Below are positions 52,963 through 61,339 of a stretch of 64,000 nt of DNA, one piece after another. The notes below the pieces were generated by a model, which did no database searches, had not been told where the DNA came from, and was given only the letters and a program-made list of their open reading frames with translations. The stretch comes from JBEKTW01 sp963727845 (lineage in GTDB: Bacteria > Bacteroidota > Ignavibacteria > UBA10030 > SZUA-254): positions 737,579 through 801,578 of the forward strand of contig CAVSHI010000001.1 of the NCBI GenBank assembly GCA_963727845.1, written 5' to 3'. A program made the position numbers and the translations under genes. Position 1 is the stretch's first letter. Each line of letters starts with the position of its first letter.

Positions 52963-53895
52963 CGTATTCTGCTTGTTCTGCTTGCGGTATTTCTTTTTGA
53001 TGGCGCTTTGCCAACTGCTCCGAGAACCCCTCACCAGGCCTCCCGGCTCGATCAGAGTGACAGTGTCTGCATCAGTTTTTCTGCTGGATGGAATCTAGTC
53101 TCGTTACCGGTAAAGGTGTCCGATGGAAGAACAATTGTACAGTTCCCCACCGCCGTGTCCTCTGCCTTTAGTTACGAGGGAGGTTACATTAAAGATGACA
53201 CTATAAGATTGGGCATGGGCTATTGGCTGAAGTTTGACAGTTCTCAACCGATCTGTTTCTATGATACAGTTGTAACGACGGACACGATCAATGTCGTTGC
53301 GGGTTGGAATCTTATTGGATCGATCAGTTTTCCTGTAAATGTCAGCAGCATCATTTCAGAGCCGCCATATTTAATCGCGTCTCCGTTCTACGGCTACAGT
53401 CAAGGATATTTTATTGCCACGACCATTGAACCGGGGCATGGATACTGGGTGAAAGTGACCCAGAACGGAAAGTTGATCTTTAATTCGCAGAGTGTGACGA
53501 ATTCCCCGACTCAAATCAGCATTCTTCAAGATAGTATTCTTTATACTTTTGCAATCCCCCGGACAACATTTGGAATTCGTGATACTCTGACTGCAACGCT
53601 GACATTGTATAATGAATCTTCGTTAACGGACACCTTGCTTCTTAGAGGGGGGGGTGTGTTTTGTTTGGGTTCGTGGTCATTGAAGAATGATAGTGGACGA
53701 ACAATAACATCCGGTCCAGCAGTTTGTCCACAAGTTCTTGTAAGGGTACCATTAGATTCTCACCAATCACTAGGAGGTTTGGTCATAGACCAGGTTATGG
53801 CGGATACATCCGGAGCACCGATTATCCCTGGTTCATACGTATTACAAGAACAAATTTCTTCAATGATATTTACACTCGATATTTCTTTTCAGTAG
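52921..53895 (+). CDS. Secreted protein with GWNLIS-type domains
   Basis: Start set at 52921 (MNPLVLKYVARRVLRILLVLLAVFLFDGALPTA is a signal peptide in outline); 52879 adds MRMRDLPVWIPVSS. The 324-residue protein has paired beta-domain repeats (ISFSAGWNLVSLPVKV and VVAGWNLIGSISFPV, each followed by GHGYWVKVTQNGKLIF or GMGYWLKFDSS). This matches a domain in the 32148 gene. The C-terminal 130 residues are an Ig-like domain (LTATLTLYNESSLTDTLLL). There is no sorting domain. It probably works at the surface with partners. Confidence 0.65.
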   Translation: MNPLVLKYVARRVLRILLVLLAVFLFDGALPTAPRTPHQASRLDQSDSVCISFSAGWNLVSLPVKVSDGRTIVQFPTAVSSAFSYEGGYIKDDTIRLGMGYWLKFDSSQPICFYDTVVTTDTINVVAGWNLIGSISFPVNVSSIISEPPYLIASPFYGYSQGYFIATTIEPGHGYWVKVTQNGKLIFNSQSVTNSPTQISILQDSILYTFAIPRTTFGIRDTLTATLTLYNESSLTDTLLLRGGGVFCLGSWSLKNDSGRTITSGPAVCPQVLVRVPLDSHQSLGGLVIDQVMADTSGAPIIPGSYVLQEQISSMIFTLDISFQ

Positions 53896-53923
53896 TTCTT
53901 CCCAATTTCCTTTGAGGACAGCC

Positions 53924-54793
53924 ATGAAGTATTACTGCCTTGCTCTCGTGTTGATTCTGATACTTGCGATATCACCAGCGTACGGACAAATCCCTAACGC
54001 AGGATTTGAGAACTGGACGAACGGGAACCCCGACAATTGGCTGACGAACAATGTTCCGCCAGCAGCCGTTCCAATTACACAATCCTCTTCTGCCCATTCC
54101 GGTTCATGGGCAGTACAAGGAGCCGTAGTTGCCTTCTCTTCAATCACGCTTCCGCCCGAACTCGTTAGCGGATCAAATGGATTCCCCATCAGTAGCCGCC
54201 CAGGGGCGCTCCATGGTTTTTATAAGTTATCAGCAACTGGTCATGATTCCTTGTTTGTCTCGATTGTCCTGCTGAAAAGCGGCACAGGAATAGGTGGTGG
54301 AGAATTCGCGACTGGAACCGCGGCGGCTAGCTACACAGAGTTTGTAGCCAATATTCAGTACAGTTCCTCGGACATAGCTGATACTGCCCTGATTTCGATC
54401 ATTCTCGGGAATGCTTCCGGATTCCCCCATGTCGGCTCAGTGTTCACTATTGACAACCTTTCCTTCGGGCCGGCAACAGGTGTTGATCAACCGCGAATAA
54501 CACTTCCGTCCCGTTTCGAGCTTTCACAGAATTACCCTAATCCCTTCAATCCGACAACGACACTCTCATACTCCCTCCCGCAAAGGTCTTTCGTCACTCT
54601 GAAGCTGTACGATCTATTGGGAAGAGAAGTCCGCACACTCGTAAACGGTGAACAAGAACCAGGCAATTACACTCGAATGGTCGACGCGAATGATTTGCCG
54701 AGTGGGGTTTACTTCTACAGATTGTCCGCAGGACCCCTTTCGGGGCAGTCAAGAAAATTCACGGATAGTAAGAGGATGGTGCTGTTGAAATAA
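53924..54793 (+). CDS. T9SS-exported carbohydrate-binding-module-like protein
   Basis: Start chosen at 53924 (MKYYCLALVLILILAISPAYG; GAGG upstream). The 289-residue protein has a single beta-sandwich domain of the PCMD/CBM type (IPNAGFENWTNGNPDNWLTNN, SSAHSGSWAVQGAVV, GSVFTIDNLSF) that may bind carbohydrate. It ends in a sorting domain (QNYPNPFNPTTTLSYSL, LKLYDLLGREVRTLV, KRMVLLK). In the same loop as other cases there is an insert, PLSGQSRK, from palindrome GACCCC-TTTC-GGGGCAGTC (54732-54750). The domain is nearly identical to the remnant at 42601. Confidence 0.75.
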   Translation: MKYYCLALVLILILAISPAYGQIPNAGFENWTNGNPDNWLTNNVPPAAVPITQSSSAHSGSWAVQGAVVAFSSITLPPELVSGSNGFPISSRPGALHGFYKLSATGHDSLFVSIVLLKSGTGIGGGEFATGTAAASYTEFVANIQYSSSDIADTALISIILGNASGFPHVGSVFTIDNLSFGPATGVDQPRITLPSRFELSQNYPNPFNPTTTLSYSLPQRSFVTLKLYDLLGREVRTLVNGEQEPGNYTRMVDANDLPSGVYFYRLSAGPLSGQSRKFTDSKRMVLLK

Positions 54794-55188
54794 TGACCGA
54801 TGAATACCTTTTGGGCTGTTGTATGATAACTATAAGATCTTTGGCCTTGGTTAGTGGCATTCTCTTTGGCGTGGAAGGGTTCGCGGTCGCCATTGCCTTC
54901 CCGGATGAAATAGTAATTCCTCTTCGTAATCCATCGGTTGATTCACTGAAGAAGGCTCAGATCAAAAAGTCCCATGTTCGACTGAGCAGGATGGAGTATA
55001 GCGTCGAGGTAACAGGTTCCCCCAAAATGACAAAGATAATCACAACCCAATATGATATGGAAGGCAATGCGACGTTCATCGTTGCAGACGATCGGGCAGG
55101 ATACTACCGCGTCACTGAGTCCGGGCGAGGAATATCCGCTGAGGTGGTACACCAAAAAGCCGATCAAGGGCAAAAAGGAGCGAAATAA
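54793..55188 (+). CDS. Secreted protein of unknown function
   Basis: The ATG at 54793 overlaps the previous stop (TAATG), suggesting coupling. A start at 54823 gives a better signal peptide (MITIRSLALVSGILFGVEGFAVA). The mature part is about 100 residues: VSVDSLKKAQIKKSHVRLS, EYSVEVTGSPKMTKIITTQ, then a lysine-rich end. I recognise no family. It may be a small surface or stalk protein made with the preceding gene. Confidence 0.55.
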   Translation: MTDEYLLGCCMITIRSLALVSGILFGVEGFAVAIAFPDEIVIPLRNPSVDSLKKAQIKKSHVRLSRMEYSVEVTGSPKMTKIITTQYDMEGNATFIVADDRAGYYRVTESGRGISAEVVHQKADQGQKGAK

Positions 55189-55196
55189 GTGTCTTG

Positions 55197-55227
55197 TTGA
55201 ATTGCAGTCAGAATATCCGTAACTTCA
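55197..55227 (+). promoter_or_regulatory. Bacteroidota-type promoter of the 55365 gene
   Basis: TTG at 55197-55199, 20 bases, TAACTTCA at 55220-55227. Predicted transcription starts about 130 bp before the coding region, leaving room for the folded leader at 55278. Confidence 0.5.
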
Positions 55228-55277
55228 GATAGTCTATGAACTCTGACAGAAACGCCATGAAATCTATTTTTCAAATA

Positions 55278-55346
55278 CCCTCTGTTTGTGTCCCATACGG
55301 GAAAAGCCATTGGCGTGGCTTGTCACCTCAAGCAGAGGGATTTTTT
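55278..55346 (+). promoter_or_regulatory. Three-way-junction leader with T-run
   Basis: Outer stem CCCTCTG/CAGAGGG (55278-55284 with 55333-55339) encloses two hairpins, CCC-ATAC-GGG (55292-55301) and AAGCCA/TGGCTT (55304-55309 with 55316-55321), and is followed by six T. That is a terminator whose loop is structured, 18 bp before the next start codon. It matches no riboswitch class I know. Confidence 0.45.
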
Positions 55347-55364
55347 ATTTGCTAAAGGTGGAGC

Positions 55365-55805
55365 ATGAGTACCCTTCACATCGTTGCAACCATCATCGCC
55401 GGGTTCATCGCTTTGTATGGAATCTATGTCACGAGAAAGCAGTTGGCACAGGCGAGGGTAGAGTCGCGGGGAATGTTGTGGACGGCGGATTTTTATAAAC
55501 TCGTCGGCTGGCTATTCTGTTTGGTGTGCGTTCTCTTTTCGCTCTACTATTCGTCTTGGCGATTGCTTGTTCTTGGGTTTGCGCTTTATGGAATGTTCGG
55601 TGCGCTTAGCCATCACATTCCCATGATGCTCTTGTTCCCGGCCACGAGGAGGCGCGCATTACTTGAGCTGATCCGAGACGTCCCCTGGTGGAGCGGCCTC
55701 TTGGTCAGCCTTTTTTTGGTGCAGTGGTTGCCACTCTTGATTGGAGTTGCAGGGTCGCTATTACTCTATTTGATTTCTCCACGAGCAGGAACAACATCCC
55801 CTTGA
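55365..55805 (+). CDS. Small integral membrane protein
   Basis: A 146-residue protein with about four transmembrane segments (IVATIIAGFIALYGIYV, WLFCLVCVLFSLYY, LLVLGFALYGMFGAL and LLVSLFLVQWLPLLIGVAG). GGTGGAG precedes the ATG. There is no signal peptide or known domain. The loop SHHIPMMLLFPATRRRALLELI is basic and faces the cytoplasm by the positive-inside rule. Expression may be controlled by the folded leader. Confidence 0.65.
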   Translation: MSTLHIVATIIAGFIALYGIYVTRKQLAQARVESRGMLWTADFYKLVGWLFCLVCVLFSLYYSSWRLLVLGFALYGMFGALSHHIPMMLLFPATRRRALLELIRDVPWWSGLLVSLFLVQWLPLLIGVAGSLLLYLISPRAGTTSP

Positions 55806-55891
55806 ATTGACCGGGTCCCTAAATCAAAATAGCAACCACGCAACCCCGTAGCCGGTTTTGTCACATGGTAAAAAAAACGGCCCACACTCGC

Positions 55892-55924
55892 AGGCCAATC
55901 CACCGGCCTCCGTCCTCATCGCGG
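55892..55924 (+). repeat. Hairpin with conserved AATCCACC loop (copy 3)
   Basis: AGGCC (55892-55896) and GGCCT (55905-55909) flank AATCCACC. GTCCTCATCGCGG follows (55912-55924), as in copy 1, and GGCCCACA precedes it. It is 87 bp after the stop of the 55365 gene. Confidence 0.55.
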
Positions 55925-55935
55925 TTGGCTTGGAC

Positions 55936-55966
55936 TTGACACTTTCCTCAATTATCCTTAGCTTAG
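55936..55966 (+). promoter_or_regulatory. Bacteroidota-type promoter of the 56079 gene
   Basis: TTG at 55936-55938, 20 bases, TAGCTTAG at 55959-55966 (seven of eight consensus positions). A hairpin leader follows. Confidence 0.6.
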
Positions 55967-55991
55967 CGATCATCGGTAGGCCGTTCTTTGC

Positions 55992-56035
55992 AACCCATTA
56001 CGCTGTTCGCGGGCGTGGTGGGTTTTGCTGTTTTT
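55992..56035 (+). promoter_or_regulatory. Bulged terminator-like hairpin in the leader of the 56079 gene
   Basis: AACCCA (55992-55997) with TGGGTT (56019-56024), TT bulge, inner ACGC/GCGT stem, GG bulge, then TTGCTGTTTTT. Sequence differs from the copies at 18045 and 52924, but stem, bulge and tail positions agree. It ends about 45 bp before the start codon. Confidence 0.5.
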
Positions 56036-56078
56036 AGGGTAGTACTGAGTTCATTCAATACAAGCTGAGGGATATGTG

Positions 56079-58481
56079 ATGGGCAGCATTCTATCTTCGA
56101 TTTACGAGAAGTGCGGTAAGAAAAAGATCATTATTCCCTTGGTTATCGTTGCAATTGCCTTTAATTGGGGTTGCAAAAAGGAGGCAAGTCCCGTACAGCC
56201 GCTACCGGCACCGGACACGATCATTCCAACTTCAACAAAACCGATAGATTCAACATCCTTCTCCAATCAACTGGTATCAATCTCGCAAGACTCCAGTACA
56301 TTCGTATTCAATCAAGGGTCGGCCACCATAGACAACTTGCAGACTAATGACGTCTTGGTTAGCAACAAAGGGCTGGGCATGCTCAGGAAGGTGACATCTG
56401 TTGCCAAGTCCAACGGGAAAGTTACTGTACAAACTGCTCAGGCAACGCTCACGGACGCTATTCAAAAAGGATCGATCGAGATCGAAAAGCCTCTGTCGCC
56501 AGTTGATACATCGAAGATTCTCTACAAATGCGGAGGAGTGCAGTTCTCAAAGTCAACCGTGAAACCAACCGGCTTCTCTCTCGAGCTTAGAGATGTTGTG
56601 ATTTATGATGCTGACGGAGATACGAACACAACTAATGATCAAATAGTTGCTAACGGTAACATTGATTTGTCGCAGACTTTCAAGCTTGATCTGAGCGTTG
56701 ATAATTGGCAAATCAAAACATTGACAATGTCGACAACCTTCACGGAGGAGATGCAACTCAGCATTAGCATGGATCTAATCAATATTTCATACAAAAAGAC
56801 AAAAGAAATACTGAGAGTGGAATTTACACCATTCACAGTCTTCATCGGCATCGTCCCTGTTGTAATTACCCCGATCCTGTCGATAAACGTCGGGGTAGAT
56901 GGGGAAATTTATGCCAATCTCTCTTCATCCATATCTCAACAAGCTGAATTTACCAGCGGATTGAAGTATGATGGCAATTCCTGGAGCCCGATTGCAAATG
57001 AGACACACAGCTTTACTTTTCAACCACCAACGATTACTGTCGGAGCAAGTCTGCGAGGATTCATCGGGGCGGAGTTGCAGGCACTTATCTATGGCGTAGT
57101 GGGTCCAACACTGCAGCCCGAACTCTACAGCGAGGTTGATGCAAACCCTAGTCAGAATCCATGGCTGAACCTTTACGCAGGCATAAGCGTGGAAGCAGGC
57201 GTAGAGGTTGAGGTATTGTCTCACCTAATCGCTGGATATCAGGCGACAGTGCTCAACCTAAGAACCAGTATTTGGACGCAGTCAAGCCCGCCCCAATTGC
57301 CTCCGGCACAGCCATCAAATCCCAATCCTGCAGATAGTGCAACGAGTGTATCGACCTCGCCGACACTTAGCTGGAATTGTAACGGTCCAGAGAGTGATCC
57401 ATTGACGTACGATGTGTACTTTGGCACAGATAACCCACCGGCAACGGTTATTTCGACAGAACTAAGCGGAACAAGTGTAAGCCGGATAGGATTATTAATG
57501 AACACAGAATACTATTGGAAAGTTGTAGCAAAAGATGGCAAAGGCGGTGTAACCACAGGGAATGTGTGGAGGTTTATGACGACGAATAGAGTTGTATCTA
57601 CTGGAACTTGGACTCAAAAGGCTACTTTCGGCGGAGCATGGCGAGTTTGGGTTGTCAGTTTCTCTATTGGGAGTAAAGGATACGTGGGCTGTGGATGGAA
57701 TGATCAGGGGGAATTAACGAAAGATTTTTGGGAATATGATTCAACGACGAACGCATGGACTCGTAAGGCTGATTTCCCCGGTCTTGCTCGTCAAAATGCT
57801 GTAGGATTTTCGATCGGGAGTATGGGCTACGTTGGTCTTGGCCAAACTGATAGCGGATTGGCTCATGATTTCTGGCAATATAATCCGGTTACGGATTTGT
57901 GGGTTCAGAAAGCTGATTTTGATAGTTCAGGTCGTACAATGTCAGCAAGTTTTGTCATTGGGGACAAGGGATATATAGTAGGCGGGAAAATTGGATCTAC
58001 GTTTCTTGCAAATACTAACGAAGTATGGGAGTACGACCCTCAAGGGAACGCCTGGAGTCGTAAGGCCGATTTCCCAGGACAGGAGCGAGAAACTGCAATG
58101 GGATTCTCCAGCAGTACAAAGGGATATTACGGGACAGGATTTAGTAGCACCGGTATATGTTTACAGGACTTTTGGCAATTTGATCCCGTCTTGGAGACTT
58201 GGACACAGAAGGCTGATTTTGGAGGTGGTGGCAGAACTGGGTTGTTGGGGGTTTTTATTGATGGAAAGGGGTATGCAGGATTGGGTGGTGATTTATCATC
58301 TCTTTATAAAGATATTTGGCAGTATGATCCATCAGGCAACCAATGGATAAGAGTGAGTGACTATGCAGGGCTGGGCAGAATAGATGTAACGACTTTTACT
58401 ATGGGTACGAGCGGTTATGTAGGTTTGGGTGTAGATTCGAGTGGTGCCCGGGTAAAAGATATTTGGAAATACACACCATAA
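56079..58481 (+). CDS. Lipoprotein with Fn3-like and Kelch-repeat domains
   Basis: Start set at ATG 56079. The 800-residue protein has a lipoprotein signal peptide ending in NWGC (Cys32). Residues about 50-400 form an unrecognised beta-rich region. An Fn3-like domain follows (PADSATSVSTSPTLSWNCNG, YDVYFGTDNPPATV, YYWKVVAKDGKGG), closely related to one in the 20282 gene. The last 290 residues hold about six Kelch repeats (pattern SIGSKGYVGCGWND, DFWEYDSTTNAWTRKADFPG), making a beta-propeller. It is probably a surface binding protein held by its lipid. There is no sorting domain. Confidence 0.78.
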   Translation: MGSILSSIYEKCGKKKIIIPLVIVAIAFNWGCKKEASPVQPLPAPDTIIPTSTKPIDSTSFSNQLVSISQDSSTFVFNQGSATIDNLQTNDVLVSNKGLGMLRKVTSVAKSNGKVTVQTAQATLTDAIQKGSIEIEKPLSPVDTSKILYKCGGVQFSKSTVKPTGFSLELRDVVIYDADGDTNTTNDQIVANGNIDLSQTFKLDLSVDNWQIKTLTMSTTFTEEMQLSISMDLINISYKKTKEILRVEFTPFTVFIGIVPVVITPILSINVGVDGEIYANLSSSISQQAEFTSGLKYDGNSWSPIANETHSFTFQPPTITVGASLRGFIGAELQALIYGVVGPTLQPELYSEVDANPSQNPWLNLYAGISVEAGVEVEVLSHLIAGYQATVLNLRTSIWTQSSPPQLPPAQPSNPNPADSATSVSTSPTLSWNCNGPESDPLTYDVYFGTDNPPATVISTELSGTSVSRIGLLMNTEYYWKVVAKDGKGGVTTGNVWRFMTTNRVVSTGTWTQKATFGGAWRVWVVSFSIGSKGYVGCGWNDQGELTKDFWEYDSTTNAWTRKADFPGLARQNAVGFSIGSMGYVGLGQTDSGLAHDFWQYNPVTDLWVQKADFDSSGRTMSASFVIGDKGYIVGGKIGSTFLANTNEVWEYDPQGNAWSRKADFPGQERETAMGFSSSTKGYYGTGFSSTGICLQDFWQFDPVLETWTQKADFGGGGRTGLLGVFIDGKGYAGLGGDLSSLYKDIWQYDPSGNQWIRVSDYAGLGRIDVTTFTMGTSGYVGLGVDSSGARVKDIWKYTP

Positions 58482-58538
58482 GAAAATGTAGTTGTCTCAG
58501 GATATTTTTTATATGATAATTTGTAAAAGGGAAAAAGT

Positions 58539-60698
58539 ATGAGAAAAACTATATGTATTCGATTATTGATTGTTAGCATATTCTTCATAGCAAATTCACT
58601 AAATGCCCAGTGGATAAATACGAACGGTCCAGGGGACAAATCTCTTGCCGCAAGCGGCACATATATCTTTTCAGGGACCTCGGCTGGTGTTTACCGCTCC
58701 ACCAACAATGGTGGGAGTTGGACTTACATTGGGTTATCGAACCATTTTATCAATGCTTTGGCCATTAGTGGTTCGAATCTTGTTGCAGGTACCGATGACG
58801 GAGTGTTTCGATCCACCAACTATGGTTCAACTTGGGTGGATTCTGCCTGGAATTCAAATGCATATCCCTATCTTTCTGTTGAGTTTTTCTCACTTGCTTT
58901 CTGCGGAAATATAATCTTCGCAGGAGGTTATGATGCTTTTTTGAAGTCCACAGATGGCGGTCATGAATGGATCGGTAGTGGCTTAACGTGGTATGATGTT
59001 CCAGCACTTGCTGTCAGTGGTGCGAATATCTATGCAGGAACAGGGAATGGTGAAGATGGCGGCGGAGTTTTTCTCTCGACAGATAATGGCAATGGTTGGG
59101 CTAATTTGGGCTTGAAAGACACATATGTTATTTCTCTTGCTGTCTCTGGTACAAATATCTATGCAGGAACATACGGGAGTGGCATTTTTCTTTCAACTAA
59201 CAACGGTGCAAACTGGACGGCTATAAATTCTGGCCTTGCAAGCACAACAATTTACACAATTGCTATCAGCAACAATGGTGTCTTTATTGGGGTTGATGGT
59301 GGTGTTTTTCTCTCGACCAACAACGGCACTAGCTGGACTGCAGCAGATTCTGGTTTAGGTAGCAATCCCGTTCATGCTCTCATTGTTAGTGGGACTAATC
59401 TCTTCGCATCTGATAGTACCGTGTGGAGAAGGCCATTGCTGCCAAATATCTCACCAGGAGACTCAGGCCTGGTGGCGTATTACCCGTTTTCGGGGAACAC
59501 CCTTGATGCTACCGGTCATGGACATGATGGAACCATCGTCGGCAACGTTTCCTATGTGACGGATATGGATGGCCATGCAGAAAGAGCACTCCAGTTTGAT
59601 GGCACAAGTGGTTATGTTAGAGTTGATAGTGTTCGGGGCCTTTCACTGCAGACATATACTATCACGGCCATAATCAAGCCGGATGATTTCCTGACAAACC
59701 GCGGTGTACTGACAAGGCCTAGCCCCAGTAATTGCACTATCTATTTCTATTCGAGTAGCATATTACGTGGATGGCCTCTCGTGGGATGGGATAAACCGAT
59801 AGGCGGTTGGACTTATGGAGTTATACAGGTAGACCCGATTGACACTACGACATTCACACACATTGCGGTCTCCCTTGGCGGAGGACTCATGAAAGGCTAT
59901 GTCAATGGCATCCTCCAAAAGTCTTTCAGTGTGGCTGACAGTGACATCCCGGTTTTAACTAATACTCCACTGTATATCGGTTTGGGATATGCAACTTCTT
60001 CTACCAAAGATATGTATTTCAAGGGTGTGATTGATGAAGTCAGGATATATAACCGCGTCCTATCCGATTCCGAAATAGCCGTCACATACAACTACGGCTC
60101 ACCATTGCCCATCCAACTCGCTTCTTTTACCGCAAGCGCGCTCGGCATGAACAAGGTGCTGCTGGAATGGTTAACAGTCAGTGAAGTAAATAACTATGGT
60201 TTTTACGTCGAACGGCATCCTCAAAACAATCCGACATTTGTGACAATCAGCGATCTGATTCCGGGCGCTGGCAACTCGTTGGAAGAACATCATTATTCCT
60301 GGACCGACAGCACGGCAACATCCGGATCGTACGTCTACCGGCTCCGCCAGGTTGATCTCACGGGCGGTGTCGCGTATTCCCAGCCGATCACGGTCAACGG
60401 CGTGACGAGCGTGAACGATGAAACCGCCCCGAGGGTATTCCAGCTCATTCAGAACTATCCAAATCCGTTTAATCCCACGACCGTCATCGAGTTCAGCGTG
60501 GAGAAGCTGGAACATGCCACCTTGAAGGTCTACAACATGCTCGGACAGGAAGTCGCGCAGTTGTTTGACGGCATGGCAGAGCCGGGGCATTATTACAAAT
60601 TCAATTTTGATGGTTCGCAGATCGGCAGTGGAATGTATTTCTATAGGATCATCACCGACAGCCACACGGCGGTAAGGAAGATGCTGTTGTTGAAGTGA
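58539..60698 (+). CDS. T9SS-exported BNR/Asp-box propeller with LamG domain
   Basis: A 719-residue protein with a signal peptide (about 1-24). Residues 30-290 hold BNR/Asp-box-type repeats (GVYRSTNNGGSWTYIGL, GVFRSTNYGSTWVDSAW, GVFLSTNNGTSWTAADSG). A LamG domain follows at about 310-510 (ALQFDGTSGYVRVDS, MYFKGVIDEVRIYNRVLSD). The C-terminal 190 residues are the module shared with the 26256 and 28039 genes (LPIQLASFTAS to KKMLLLK) with sorting motif NYPNPFNPTTVIEF. Probably a surface glycan-binding or sialidase-like propeller without clear catalytic residues. Confidence 0.82.
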   Translation: MRKTICIRLLIVSIFFIANSLNAQWINTNGPGDKSLAASGTYIFSGTSAGVYRSTNNGGSWTYIGLSNHFINALAISGSNLVAGTDDGVFRSTNYGSTWVDSAWNSNAYPYLSVEFFSLAFCGNIIFAGGYDAFLKSTDGGHEWIGSGLTWYDVPALAVSGANIYAGTGNGEDGGGVFLSTDNGNGWANLGLKDTYVISLAVSGTNIYAGTYGSGIFLSTNNGANWTAINSGLASTTIYTIAISNNGVFIGVDGGVFLSTNNGTSWTAADSGLGSNPVHALIVSGTNLFASDSTVWRRPLLPNISPGDSGLVAYYPFSGNTLDATGHGHDGTIVGNVSYVTDMDGHAERALQFDGTSGYVRVDSVRGLSLQTYTITAIIKPDDFLTNRGVLTRPSPSNCTIYFYSSSILRGWPLVGWDKPIGGWTYGVIQVDPIDTTTFTHIAVSLGGGLMKGYVNGILQKSFSVADSDIPVLTNTPLYIGLGYATSSTKDMYFKGVIDEVRIYNRVLSDSEIAVTYNYGSPLPIQLASFTASALGMNKVLLEWLTVSEVNNYGFYVERHPQNNPTFVTISDLIPGAGNSLEEHHYSWTDSTATSGSYVYRLRQVDLTGGVAYSQPITVNGVTSVNDETAPRVFQLIQNYPNPFNPTTVIEFSVEKLEHATLKVYNMLGQEVAQLFDGMAEPGHYYKFNFDGSQIGSGMYFYRIITDSHTAVRKMLLLK

Positions 60699-60721
60699 GC
60701 TGCACTCCATTTTGCGCATCG

Positions 60722-60750
60722 AAACCCCGTTCAATTCGAGCGGGGTTTTG
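60722..60750 (+). terminator. Intrinsic terminator
   Basis: AAACCCCG (60722-60729) pairs with CGGGGTTTT (60741-60749), followed by a T-rich stretch. It ends the 58539 gene. Confidence 0.85.
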
Positions 60751-60808
60751 TATTTTCTCACCCTAAAATAATGACGACCCCAACAACTGGTCGTCTCACT
60801 TACCCACA

Positions 60809-61087
60809 TCATCGCAAATACGCCATCGCTTTGTCCTGCACTCTTGATCGAGCGTCAAGAAACATCTTCCTCGTCATGCCCAGATTTTTCCCTATCTCCG
60901 TCGCATTGTATCCGGCAGTGATACGATCAGCGACGTCGTGCTCCTGGTCCGTTAACGAATCATGGAAATCATTAACCACACACATTCCCAAAGGGTCATG
61001 GGAATACGAACCGAGGACATCATTGCGAGAACTATCACGGCCAATCTGTTCTTTTTTCCCCAACAGAGGCCTCAGTGCCCCAAACAT
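60809..61087 (-). CDS. Small LuxR/GerE-type helix-turn-helix protein
   Basis: A 92-residue protein. Residues 45-92 match a GerE/sigma-4-like HTH: LTDQEHDVADRITAGYNATEIGKNLGM, then TRKMFLDARSRVQ. The first 44 residues show no receiver or sensor domain. The gene converges on the 58539 gene. It may be a free-standing DNA-binding protein or the tail of a lost regulator. Start choice is uncertain. Confidence 0.5.
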   Translation of the reverse strand: MFGALRPLLGKKEQIGRDSSRNDVLGSYSHDPLGMCVVNDFHDSLTDQEHDVADRITAGYNATEIGKNLGMTRKMFLDARSRVQDKAMAYLR

Positions 61088-61210
61088 GGCGTATATGTGA
61101 ACCGACGGGAAGGTACTATGATATAGCCTGCGATTGCGCTCAATTCCTCATGGAGCTATCCGCCAAGGATTTTTGTTTTGAGTCGTTTTTTTTGTAAATT
61201 GGATCTGCAA

Positions 61211-61252
61211 TCCGAAATTGGCAATTCGAAATTGACGATTCGAAATTGAAAA
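61211..61252. repeat. 14-bp tandem repeat before tRNA-Ala
   Basis: Three head-to-tail 14-mers (TCCGAAATTGGCAA, TTCGAAATTGACGA, TTCGAAATTGAAAA) end 7 bp before the tRNA. There are no spacers, so it is not a CRISPR array. Confidence 0.65.
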
Positions 61253-61259
61253 TATGTCT

Positions 61260-61332
61260 GGGGCTGTAGCTCAGCTGGGAGAGCGCCTCGTTCGCAACGA
61301 GGAGGCCGTCGGTTCGATCCCGATCAGCTCCA
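61260..61332 (+). tRNA. tRNA-Ala (CGC)
   Basis: A complete 73-nt cloverleaf. The acceptor stem is GGGGCTG/CAGCTCC with the G3-U70 wobble pair that marks alanine tRNAs. The anticodon stem CCTCG/CGAGG has loop TTCGCAA (anticodon CGC), and the T arm is GTCGG-TTCGATC-CCGAT. The 3' CCA is not encoded. Confidence 0.97.
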
Positions 61333-61339
61333 CGAGATG

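Noticed and set aside
55278..55346. Guanidine-II (mini-ykkC) riboswitch in the 55278 leader
   Set aside because: The small hairpin loop is ATAC rather than the ACGR loops that define that family.
61211..61252. Three 14-bp repeats as a small CRISPR array
   Set aside because: Head-to-tail copies without spacers, too short for a CRISPR repeat-spacer unit.
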